Shown: one piece after another, positions 1-6,164 of the stretch | Layout of the letters: each line of letters opens with the position of its first letter | Numbering within the stretch: position 1 is the stretch's first letter | NCBI GenBank assembly: GCA_002437565.1 | Contig: DJQL01000089.1 | Span: 6,576-15,231, forward strand | Length of the DNA stretch: 8,656 nucleotides | DNA from: Prevotella sp. UBA6387 | GTDB taxonomy: Bacteria; Bacteroidota; Bacteroidia; Bacteroidales; Bacteroidaceae | Direction: 5' to 3' | Notes under the pieces: model-generated | Told to the model about the DNA's origin: nothing | What the model saw: the letters and a program-made list of their open reading frames with translations, nothing else | Databases searched by the model: none | Program-made: the position numbers and the translations under genes

Positions 1-1388
1 AGCACCACTTGCCTGTCGGGAGCGCCAAAGGTGGCGCCTATCGCCGCCGGCAGACCAAAGCCCATGGTGCCAAAGCCACCGCTGCTGACCACGCTGCGAT
101 CTTTCTTGTACTTGAAATAGCGGCACGAGAACATTTGGTGCAAGCCAACGTCGTTGCACATCACCGCCTCGCCATTGGTAGCCTCAGCCACGGCGTTTAT
201 CACCTCGCCCATCAACAGTTCGCCTTCCTTTGGATGCACCGACGGATTAATGACCTCACGTTTCTCCTCCTCATACAGGGGATTAAACGACTCTATCCAT
301 CTCTTGTGCTCATTTTTGTTGACCAACTTCGTGATGCGTGCCAAGCTCTCCTTGCAATCGCCAATCACCGCCACGTCGGTCTTCACGTTCTTGTCTATTT
401 CCGCCGGGTCTATGTCAAGATGTATCACCTTCGCTTGCTTGGCATACTTGTCGAGCCTTCCCGTAACGCGATCCGAGAAGCGCATGCCTATGGCGATGAG
501 CACGTCGCACTCTTGCTGCTTGATGTTCGGGGCGTAATTGCCATGCATTCCGAGCATTCCCATGTTCAGGGGATGATCCGAGGGCAGTGCCGAGAGGCCT
601 AAGAGCGTGCGTGCCGCGGGGATATCGGCTTTTTCAAGAAGTTCACGCAACTCCTTTTGCGCGTTGCCAATCTCCACTCCATGGCCCACGAGGGCAAAAG
701 GCTTCTTGGCGTTGTTGATAAGTTCCGCCGCGGCTTCCACGGCTTCCTCGCTAATTTTTGGATAAGGGTTGTACGAGCGTACGGTGTCTGTCTTTCCAGG
801 CATCCATTTCGCCTTGCCCACCTGGGCGTTGCGTGGGAAGTCGAGCACCACGGGGCCTGGGCGACCGCTCCTTGCGATGTAGAACGCGCGGTTCACTGCC
901 CATGCCACGTCCTCGGGGCGACGAATCTGATAACTCCATTTCGTGATTGGCTGGGCCATGTCCACGAGGTCAACCTCCTGGAAGGCGTCGGTGCCCAATG
1001 CTTTAACGCCCACCTGACCGGCTATCACCACGATAGGTATTGAGTCCATCATGGCATCGGCAACGCCCGTGAGCGTATTGGTGGCCCCCGGGCCGGAGGT
1101 CACTATTGCCACGCCCACGTTGCCACTGACGCGGGCAAAGCCTTCTGCGGCATGCGCGGCTCCTTGCTCGTGCCTCACGAGAACGTGTTTGAACCATGGG
1201 TCTTTCTTGCGCGTGTATGTATATAGGGCATCGTAAACGGGCATGATGGCGCCACCGGGATAACCGAAAATGGTCTTCACGTCTTCTTGGTACAGGGCAC
1301 GCATCAGTATCTCCGCGCCGCTCACTTCCTCACCTATTTTCACTCCCTCCCAGGGCGCGAAAGTTTCACTTGTGTTTTGTTTTTGCAT
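1..1388 (-). CDS. ilvB: Acetolactate synthase large subunit, partial (C-terminus outside window)
   Basis: Thiamine-diphosphate enzyme of the cytoplasm that joins two pyruvates to acetolactate, or pyruvate and 2-oxobutyrate to acetohydroxybutyrate: the first common step of valine, leucine and isoleucine synthesis. Reading from the ATG at 1388-1386 gives 462 open codons before the window edge; the family is usually about 560-600 residues, so roughly the last quarter is missing. Visible parts: the N-terminal pyrimidine-binding domain with FGYPGGA (41-47), the catalytic Glu at 74 in RHEQGAAHAAEG and TSGPGATNT (97-105); the central domain with MLGMHGNYAPN; and the start of the diphosphate-binding domain with SSGGFGTMGFGLPAA. 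The later GDG metal motif lies outside. The start gives about 20 residues before the usual SGAEIL opening; a GTG at codon 16 is an alternative. It lies 41 bases after ilvD on the same strand with no terminator between (only a weak 6-bp hairpin at 1401-1426), so the two are probably one operon, with the small subunit ilvN expected beyond the edge. Confidence 0.95.
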   Translation of the reverse strand, partial: MQKQNTSETFAPWEGVKIGEEVSGAEILMRALYQEDVKTIFGYPGGAIMPVYDALYTYTRKKDPWFKHVLVRHEQGAAHAAEGFARVSGNVGVAIVTSGPGATNTLTGVADAMMDSIPIVVIAGQVGVKALGTDAFQEVDLVDMAQPITKWSYQIRRPEDVAWAVNRAFYIARSGRPGPVVLDFPRNAQVGKAKWMPGKTDTVRSYNPYPKISEEAVEAAAELINNAKKPFALVGHGVEIGNAQKELRELLEKADIPAARTLLGLSALPSDHPLNMGMLGMHGNYAPNIKQQECDVLIAIGMRFSDRVTGRLDKYAKQAKVIHLDIDPAEIDKNVKTDVAVIGDCKESLARITKLVNKNEHKRWIESFNPLYEEEKREVINPSVHPKEGELLMGEVINAVAEATNGEAVMCNDVGLHQMFSCRYFKYKKDRSVVSSGGFGTMGFGLPAAIGATFGAPDRQVV

Positions 1389-1429
1389 ATTATTCTTGTT
1401 TTCACGGTACACGTGTGTCGCGTGAATCC

Positions 1430-3232
1430 TTAGTCGATGATTCTCACGCCACCCTTGTCTGCCGAGCTCACGCTCTGCGCGTAGGCGCGAAGTGCCTTGC
1501 TTACCACGCGCTTGCGCTTCAGCGGTTGTTGCGGGCGGGCGTTAAGCTCATCGTCGCTCAACTTCACGTTGATGCTGCGGCTTGGTATGTCTATCACGAT
1601 TATGTCGCCATCCTTGATTTTGCCGATGTTGCCTCCTGATGCGGCTTCTGGACTTATATGGCCAATGCTCAGGCCTGACGTTCCGCCTGAGAAGCGACCA
1701 TCGGTTATAAGTGCGCACTGCTTGCCAAGATGACGGCTCTTGATATAAGATGTTGGGTAAAGCATCTCCTGCATCCCCGGGCCGCCCTTCGGTCCCTCGT
1801 GGGTTATTACTACGCAGTCGCCAGCGTTAACCTTGCCGCCGAGAATACCCTCGCAAGCGTCTTCTTGCGAGTCGAAGCACACGGCAGGACCTTCGAAGTG
1901 CCAAAGCTCTGGTGCCACGCCGGCTGTCTTCACCACGCAGCCATTCTGCGCTATGTTGCCGAAGAGCACCGCCAGGCCGCCATCTTTGGTGTATGCGTGC
2001 TGAAGGTCGCGAATGCAACCGTTCTCACGGTCTGTGTCGAGGCTTTCCCACTGTGCGTTCTGGCTGCCCATCACGGTAGAGAACTTCCTGCCAGGGGCAG
2101 AGTGGTAGATGCGGTCGGCCTCAGGGTCAATCTGAGTCCCCGTGATGTCATATTTCCTCATCTGCTCGTCGAGAGTCTTGCCATCTACGCGTTTCACGGA
2201 GCCGTTTATCAAGCCACCCTTGTTCAGCTCGTTTAATATGCCCAATATTCCGCCGGCGCGGTTGCACTCCTGCACACTGTATTTCTGGGTGTTAGGGGCC
2301 AACTTGCAGAGGCAAGGCACCTTGCGGCTCAACTTGTCTATGTCTTTCATCTTGAAGTCTACTCCGCCCTCTTGTGCCACCGCAAGCAGGTGGAGCACGG
2401 TGTTCGTGCTGCCGCCCATGGCTATGTCGAGTGTCATGGCGTTGAGGAAAGCCTCACGCGTGGCTATGCTGCGTGGCAACACGCTCTCGTCGCCATTCTC
2501 ATAATAGGCGAAAGCGTTTTTCACAATGAGGTGGGCCGCGTCCTTGAAGAGCTGGATGCGGTTCTTATGGGTAGCGAGGATGGTGCCGTTGCCCGGGAGG
2601 CTTAAGCCTATAGCCTCGGTCAAAGAGTTCATGGAGTTGGCGGTAAACATGCCAGAGCAACTTCCGCAGCCAGGGCAAGCGCACTGCTCTATCTGTCTCA
2701 TCTCGTCATCGGAAACGCTCTTGTCGGCTCCCTTGATCATTGCCGTTATCAGGTCGGCGTTTTCGCCTTTCCAGCGCCCGGCCTCCATGGGGCCACCAGA
2801 GCAGAACACGGTCGGGATGTTAAGGCGCATGGCCGCCATCAGCATTCCGGGCGTCACCTTGTCGCAATTGGAGATGCATATCATGGCATCGGCCTTGTGG
2901 GCGTTTACCATGTATTCCACGGAGTCGGCTATGATGTCGCGTGAGGGAAGCGAGTAGAGCATGCCGTCGTGGCCCATTGCTATGCCGTCATCGACAGCTA
3001 TGGTGTTGAACTCTGCCGCATAGCATCCCATGGCCTCGATTTCCTTCTTGACAATCTGTCCAATCTCATGAAGGTGAGTATGTCCCGGTACAAACTGCGT
3101 GAAACTGTTTACTATCGCGATGATAGGTTTGCCAAACTGCTCGTGCTTCATTCCGGCTGCCACCCAAAGGGCTCTGGCTCCTGCCATTCTGCGACCTTCG
3201 GTGCATACAGCACTTCTCAATTGATGCTTCAT
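1430..3232 (-). CDS. ilvD: Dihydroxy-acid dehydratase
   Basis: Iron-sulfur dehydratase that converts 2,3-dihydroxy-isovalerate and 2,3-dihydroxy-3-methylvalerate to the 2-oxo acids preceding valine and isoleucine; cytoplasmic. It is 600 residues (E. coli IlvD 616) and can be followed along E. coli IlvD almost end to end. Visible motifs: DDGIAMGH (81-88), the first family signature SNCDKVTPGM (121-130) with cluster Cys 123 and the Lys 125 that is carbamylated in the family, CGSCSGMFTANSMN with Cys 192, MGGSTNT (272-278), and the second signature GRFSGGTSGLSIGH (512-525) with the catalytic Ser. Near residue 50 it reads FVPGHTHL, not the Cys-containing form of [2Fe-2S] plant and mycobacterial enzymes, so it belongs to the E. 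coli group with an oxygen-labile [4Fe-4S] cluster, which fits an anaerobe. The ATG at 3232 gives the standard MKHQLRSA opening. It is the first gene of the operon, with ilvB next. Only about 30 bases separate the probable transcription start from the ATG, leaving no room for an attenuator. Confidence 0.97.
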   Translation of the reverse strand: MKHQLRSAVCTEGRRMAGARALWVAAGMKHEQFGKPIIAIVNSFTQFVPGHTHLHEIGQIVKKEIEAMGCYAAEFNTIAVDDGIAMGHDGMLYSLPSRDIIADSVEYMVNAHKADAMICISNCDKVTPGMLMAAMRLNIPTVFCSGGPMEAGRWKGENADLITAMIKGADKSVSDDEMRQIEQCACPGCGSCSGMFTANSMNSLTEAIGLSLPGNGTILATHKNRIQLFKDAAHLIVKNAFAYYENGDESVLPRSIATREAFLNAMTLDIAMGGSTNTVLHLLAVAQEGGVDFKMKDIDKLSRKVPCLCKLAPNTQKYSVQECNRAGGILGILNELNKGGLINGSVKRVDGKTLDEQMRKYDITGTQIDPEADRIYHSAPGRKFSTVMGSQNAQWESLDTDRENGCIRDLQHAYTKDGGLAVLFGNIAQNGCVVKTAGVAPELWHFEGPAVCFDSQEDACEGILGGKVNAGDCVVITHEGPKGGPGMQEMLYPTSYIKSRHLGKQCALITDGRFSGGTSGLSIGHISPEAASGGNIGKIKDGDIIVIDIPSRSINVKLSDDELNARPQQPLKRKRVVSKALRAYAQSVSSADKGGVRIID

Positions 3233-3266
3233 CTTGTCTTTCTCTCTATTATTGTTTTTGTTTTTG

Positions 3267-3298
3267 CAAAGTTACAGACTTTTATTGTTATTTGCAAC
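3267..3298 (-). promoter_or_regulatory. ilvD promoter: Candidate Bacteroidota-type promoter of ilvD-ilvB
   Basis: On the minus strand, positions 3274-3267 read TAACTTTG, an exact match to the Bacteroidota -7 consensus TAnnTTTG. GTTG at 3298-3295, 20 bases upstream, is a plausible -33 element (consensus TTTG or TTG). Transcription would start near 3260, about 28 bases before the ilvD ATG, giving a very short leader. The match is by eye; no start site has been measured. Confidence 0.6.
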
Positions 3299-3398
3299 AA
3301 TCACAAGCTAACTATTTGCGAAAACAAACAATTTATAAGTGTTTTGCCGTGTTATTTGGGCAAACTAAAAGAAAAGTGGCTGTTTGACGAACTAATTG

Positions 3399-3502
3399 AC
3401 GCTTTCTTTTGCCTGCTATGGCAAAAGCATTTACAAATGCGGCTTGTGTGGTTTCCGCTTGCCGAAGCGTAAACATTGTTTTGCGGTGTCAAAACCTTTG
3501 AC
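3399..3502. repeat. Cluster of short inverted repeats (hairpins), function unknown
   Basis: Several perfect inverted repeats sit side by side: CTTTTGCC/GGCAAAAG (3406-3413 with 3420-3427, loop 6); GCATTT/AAATGC (3427-3432 with 3435-3440); CGCTT/AAGCG (3456-3460 with 3465-3469); GTTTTG/CAAAAC (3478-3483 with 3490-3495); and GTCAAA/TTTGAC (3488-3493 with 3497-3502). The last two overlap, so they cannot form together. ACGCTT (3399-3404) can also pair with AAGCGT (3465-3470), closing the first three into one domain. Neither the assigned ilvD nor nagA transcript should include the region. It could be a small regulatory RNA, a remnant of a miniature mobile element, or chance in AT-rich DNA. Confidence 0.4.
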
Positions 3503-3559
3503 AGATGAAAAATTATTGTTTTTTACACTAATATTAGCAAATCGTATAAGATTTTTATG

Positions 3560-3567
3560 TAATTTTG
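3560..3567 (+). promoter_or_regulatory. nagA promoter: Candidate -7 element of the nagA pair
   Basis: Positions 3560-3567 read TAATTTTG, matching the Bacteroidota -7 consensus TAnnTTTG. The expected -33 position holds only TTAG (3534-3537, spacing 22), so the upstream element is weak and the promoter may need an activator. Transcription would begin near 3574, leaving a leader of about 84 bases before the nagA ATG. No similar element is seen between the two nagA copies, so this promoter probably serves both. Confidence 0.45.
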
Positions 3568-3589
3568 TATGCAAATATAAGAGGTGGCA

Positions 3590-3602
3590 ATAGCATTGCT
3601 AT
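3590..3602. promoter_or_regulatory. Short palindrome in the nagA leader, possible operator
   Basis: The sequence ATAGCAtTGCTAT is a perfect 6+6 palindrome around a single central base, about 23 bases downstream of the -7 element. Its position just after the presumed transcription start would suit a repressor-binding site, for example for an amino-sugar responsive regulator. No regulator gene is present in the window, and I did not find a second copy of the site, so the role is inferred from position and symmetry only. Confidence 0.3.
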
Positions 3603-3657
3603 GATTACAAAATGGCACTGTGAAGCCTGACTAATTCACCATACTAATCAAACTTTT

Positions 3658-4815
3658 ATGTTAAAACAAATTGTCAACGGACGTATACTCACTCCAAGTG
3701 GCTGGCTCGACAATGGGTCTGTAATCATCGAGGACAACACCATCAAGGCCGTGTCCAACAGTGACCTTCACATCGTTGGGGCAGAAATCATTGACGCAAA
3801 AGGTTGCTATGTCGTACCTGGCGGCATCGAGATGCACGTGCATGGCGGCGGAGGCCGCGACTTCATGGAAGGCAGCGAGGAGGCTTTCCGCGTCGCCATC
3901 GGCGCGCACATGAAGCATGGCACGACTTCAATCTTTCCTACCCTGTCGTCATCGACCGTGCCAATGATAGAAGCCGCGTGCCAGACGTGCACGAAGCTGA
4001 TGAAAGAGAAAAACAGCCCCGTGCTCGGACTCCATCTCGAAGGGCCATACTTCAACCCGAAACAGGCCGGCGCGCAGATACCTGAGTGGATAAAGCCCCC
4101 CGTTGCAAAGGAATACGAGACTTTGATGGACAAGTATGATTGCATTAAGCGATGGGACGAGGCTCCAGAATTGCCAGGCTCCATAGAGTTTATCAAGGCG
4201 TGCCGCAAGCATGGCGTGTTGCCCGCGATAGCCCACACACGCGCCACATACGAGGATGTGGTGGCTGGCTACAATGCCGGCATGACCCACGCCACGCATT
4301 TCTACAACGCCATGCCTGTGGTCTACAAGGAGCACGAGTTTAAGGTGCCAGGGACTGTGGAGAGCATCTATTCGCTTCCAGACATGACCGTGGAGGTGAT
4401 TGCCGACGGCATACACGTGCCACCGATAATGCTCCGCGTGGTTTACCAGATCAAGGGCGTGGAGCGCACCGCGCTTATCACCGATTCGCTGGCCTGCGCT
4501 GCAAGCGACGGAGACGTGGCTTTCGACCCACGCGTGATTCTCGAGGATGGCGTGTGCAAGCTTGCCGACCGCTCCGCGCTCGCTGGCTCCATTGCCACCA
4601 TGGACCGTCTCGTACGCACCTGCGTGAAGATGGCCAATATACCCATGGCCGACGCCTGCCGCATGGCAAGCGAGACTCCCGCGAGAATCATGGGCGTGCT
4701 GGATCGCAAGGGAACGCTCGAAGACGGCAAGGATGCCGATATCATGATGTTCGACAAGGACATAAACCTCACCTACGTCATGCAGATGGGCAACGAGGTC
4801 ACTAACCAGTTGTAA
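3658..4815 (+). CDS. nagA: N-acetylglucosamine-6-phosphate deacetylase, copy 1 (catalytic residues intact)
   Basis: Cytoplasmic amidohydrolase-fold enzyme that hydrolyses GlcNAc-6-phosphate to glucosamine-6-phosphate and acetate, feeding amino sugars from chitin, mucin or wall turnover into glycolysis or wall synthesis. It has 385 residues (E. coli NagA 382) and no signal peptide. Expected residues are present: H60 and H62 (HVHGGGG), metal ligands E128 (LHLEGP), H193 (AIAHTRAT) and H214 (THATHFYNAM), H253 (ADGIHVP) and catalytic D276 (ITDSLACA). The HxH pair resembles the two-metal Bacillus form rather than E. coli NagA, which lacks it. One oddity is His at 226 (KEHEFKV), where the downstream copy has Arg and many NagA proteins have an Arg thought to bind substrate phosphate. 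The start is the first ATG in frame, preceded by an AT-rich stretch without Shine-Dalgarno as is usual in Bacteroidota. A second copy follows after 66 bases and no nagB is nearby. Sure of the family; exact substrate is inferred. Confidence 0.92.
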   Translation: MLKQIVNGRILTPSGWLDNGSVIIEDNTIKAVSNSDLHIVGAEIIDAKGCYVVPGGIEMHVHGGGGRDFMEGSEEAFRVAIGAHMKHGTTSIFPTLSSSTVPMIEAACQTCTKLMKEKNSPVLGLHLEGPYFNPKQAGAQIPEWIKPPVAKEYETLMDKYDCIKRWDEAPELPGSIEFIKACRKHGVLPAIAHTRATYEDVVAGYNAGMTHATHFYNAMPVVYKEHEFKVPGTVESIYSLPDMTVEVIADGIHVPPIMLRVVYQIKGVERTALITDSLACAASDGDVAFDPRVILEDGVCKLADRSALAGSIATMDRLVRTCVKMANIPMADACRMASETPARIMGVLDRKGTLEDGKDADIMMFDKDINLTYVMQMGNEVTNQL

Positions 4816-4881
4816 GGATACACATTATTATATATATACTATATATCAGCTTAGCAATTAATCTTAAAACAACCAAACGTT

Positions 4882-6039
4882 ATGCTAAAGCAAATTGTCA
4901 ATGGCCGTATCCTCACGCCGCAAGGATGGCTTGAGGGTGGCTCTTTGGTCATAGACGGCAAGAAGATAAAAGTCGTGTCAAACATTGACTTGCACGTCGT
5001 AGATGCGGAAATAATCGATGCCAAAGGATGCTATGTAGTGCCTGGCGGCATAGACATAAACACCCATGGCGGTGGTGGCCACGACTTCATGGAAGGCACG
5101 GAGGAGGCTTTCCGCGCCGCGGTCGATGCACACCTTAAGCATGGCACCACGGCCATATACCCCACCTTGTCGTCATCGACCGTGCCAATGATAGAAAAGG
5201 CATGTGAGACTTGCGAAAAGCTCATGGGCGAGGAAGACAGTCCTGTTCTCGGTCTGCATATCGAGGGTCCATACTTGAATCCAAAGCAGGCCGTAGCCCA
5301 GAATCCAGAGTGGATCAAGGCACCCGTGCCCGAAGAATACGAGCCTCTGCTCGACAAGTATCCATGCATCAAGCGTTGGGACGAGGCCCCTGAGCTTCCT
5401 GGATCGGTAGAGTTTATCACCGCATGCCATAAGCATGGCGTTCTCTCAGCCCTGTCATGCACCCATGCCACATACCACGACGTGGAAGCGGGCTACAATG
5501 CCGGCATGACCCACGCCACGCATCTCTACAATGCCATGCCTGTGGTCTACAAGGAACGCGAATTCAAGGTTCCAGGCACCGTGGAAAGCGTCTATGCCCT
5601 TCAGGGCATGACCGTGGAAGTGATTGCCGACGGCAAACACTTGCCTCCAGTGATGCTGCGAGTGGCATACAAGGTGAAGGGCGTGGAGAAGACAGCCCTC
5701 GTCACCGCCTCGCTGGCTTACGCCGCGAGCGACGGCAAGGTGACTCCTGAGCCACGCGTGATCCTCGAAGACGGTGTTTGCAAGGTGTCTGACCATTCGG
5801 CTCTCGCCGGCTCCATAGCCACGATGGACACTCTCATACGCACTTGCGTGAAAGAGGCTGACATCCCAATGGCCGATGCCTGCCGCATGGCAAGCGAGAC
5901 CCCAGCGAGAATCATGGGGGTGCTTGATCGCAAGGGGACTATCGAGGAAGGCAAAGACGCTGACATCATGATGTTCGACGACGACATAAATCTCACTTAC
6001 GTGATGCAAATGGGCAAAGAGGTAACCAACCATCTATAA
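4882..6039 (+). CDS. NagA-family paralogue, copy 2; probable catalytically dead pseudoenzyme
   Basis: Intact 385-residue protein that aligns with the upstream nagA without a single gap; my hand count gives 302 identical residues (about 78%). The fold should therefore be the same. Three active-site positions differ: H60 becomes N (INTHGGGG), metal ligand H193 becomes C (ALSCTHAT) and catalytic D276 becomes A (VTASLAYA, codon GCC against GAT in copy 1). E128, H214 and H253 are kept, and Arg is present at 226. E. coli NagA also lacks the first HxH pair, so N60 alone would mean little, but loss of the Asp general base should abolish normal deacetylation. There is no stop or frameshift, and the C-terminal third is highly conserved, which argues for a retained function. 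It follows copy 1 by 66 AT-rich bases (4816-4881) with no terminator, so the two are probably co-transcribed, ending at the hairpin at 6075-6126. Possible roles are a partner subunit of NagA, a GlcNAc-6-phosphate binding or sensing protein, or altered chemistry. Confidence 0.88.
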   Translation: MLKQIVNGRILTPQGWLEGGSLVIDGKKIKVVSNIDLHVVDAEIIDAKGCYVVPGGIDINTHGGGGHDFMEGTEEAFRAAVDAHLKHGTTAIYPTLSSSTVPMIEKACETCEKLMGEEDSPVLGLHIEGPYLNPKQAVAQNPEWIKAPVPEEYEPLLDKYPCIKRWDEAPELPGSVEFITACHKHGVLSALSCTHATYHDVEAGYNAGMTHATHLYNAMPVVYKEREFKVPGTVESVYALQGMTVEVIADGKHLPPVMLRVAYKVKGVEKTALVTASLAYAASDGKVTPEPRVILEDGVCKVSDHSALAGSIATMDTLIRTCVKEADIPMADACRMASETPARIMGVLDRKGTIEEGKDADIMMFDDDINLTYVMQMGKEVTNHL

Positions 6040-6074
6040 GTACGTCGACACACCACAAAACGGCATTACATAAA

Positions 6075-6126
6075 AATGGCCGTCATAACCAAACTTCAGA
6101 AGCTAAGTGGGGTTATGACGGCCATT
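6075..6126. terminator. Bidirectional intrinsic terminator between nagA copy 2 and folD
   Basis: A perfect 16-base inverted repeat, AATGGCCGTCATAACC (6075-6090) and its complement (6111-6126), encloses a 20-base loop. The loop holds a second small stem, ACTT/AAGT (6093-6096 with 6105-6108). On the minus strand the hairpin is followed directly by a T-rich run (ATTTTTATG), good for ending the ffh-folD transcript; on the plus strand it is followed by TGTTATTTATT, acceptable for ending the nagA transcript. Its place between two convergent genes fits a shared terminator. Confidence 0.85.
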
Positions 6127-6164
6127 GTTATTTATTGGCCAGCCATCAGACGGGCGTGGATGTC

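Larger units (their letters stand above)
3233..3657. other. Divergent intergenic region between ilvD and the first nagA
   Basis: This 425-base stretch is clearly more AT-rich than the flanking genes and separates two divergently transcribed units. I see no convincing protein-coding gene in it: the open frames are short, unlike any protein I recognise, and overlap promoters. It holds the ilvD promoter at its left end, a cluster of small hairpins in the middle (3399-3502), a candidate promoter for nagA (3560-3567), a 13-base palindrome (3590-3602) and a trivial 9-codon open frame starting at 3601 (MITKWHCEA, ending 3630) upstream of nagA. The middle third is not needed by either promoter and remains unexplained. 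Confidence 0.7.
3658..6039 (+). repeat. Tandem gene duplication (two nagA-family copies, period 1224 bases)
   Basis: The two coding regions are in register at a constant offset of 1224 bases with no insertions or deletions. Long identical DNA runs stand out against a diverged background: 29 bases at 3944-3972 and 5168-5196, 33 bases at 4267-4299 and 5491-5523, 23 bases at 4309-4331 and 5533-5555, and 23 bases at 4654-4676 and 5878-5900. The spacer and the upstream leader are not shared, so the duplicated unit is the coding sequence only. Confidence 0.9.

Noticed and set aside
9..602. A 197-codon plus-strand open frame
   Set aside because: It lies antisense to ilvB, whose minus-strand reading is unambiguous. 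The composition is that of a shadow frame.
1401..1426. Hairpin TTCACG/CGTGAA between ilvD and ilvB
   Set aside because: Only 6 bp with a 14-base loop and no following T run, so it is too weak to be a terminator. It is consistent with a plain intercistronic spacer.
1730..2236. A 168-codon plus-strand open frame inside ilvD
   Set aside because: Antisense to conserved IlvD sequence, with no recognisable domain or start signal.
4826..4847. Alternating TA tract between the nagA copies
   Set aside because: It can form only a weak AT-only hairpin and has no TAnnTTTG promoter element. It is best read as an AT-rich translation-initiation spacer.
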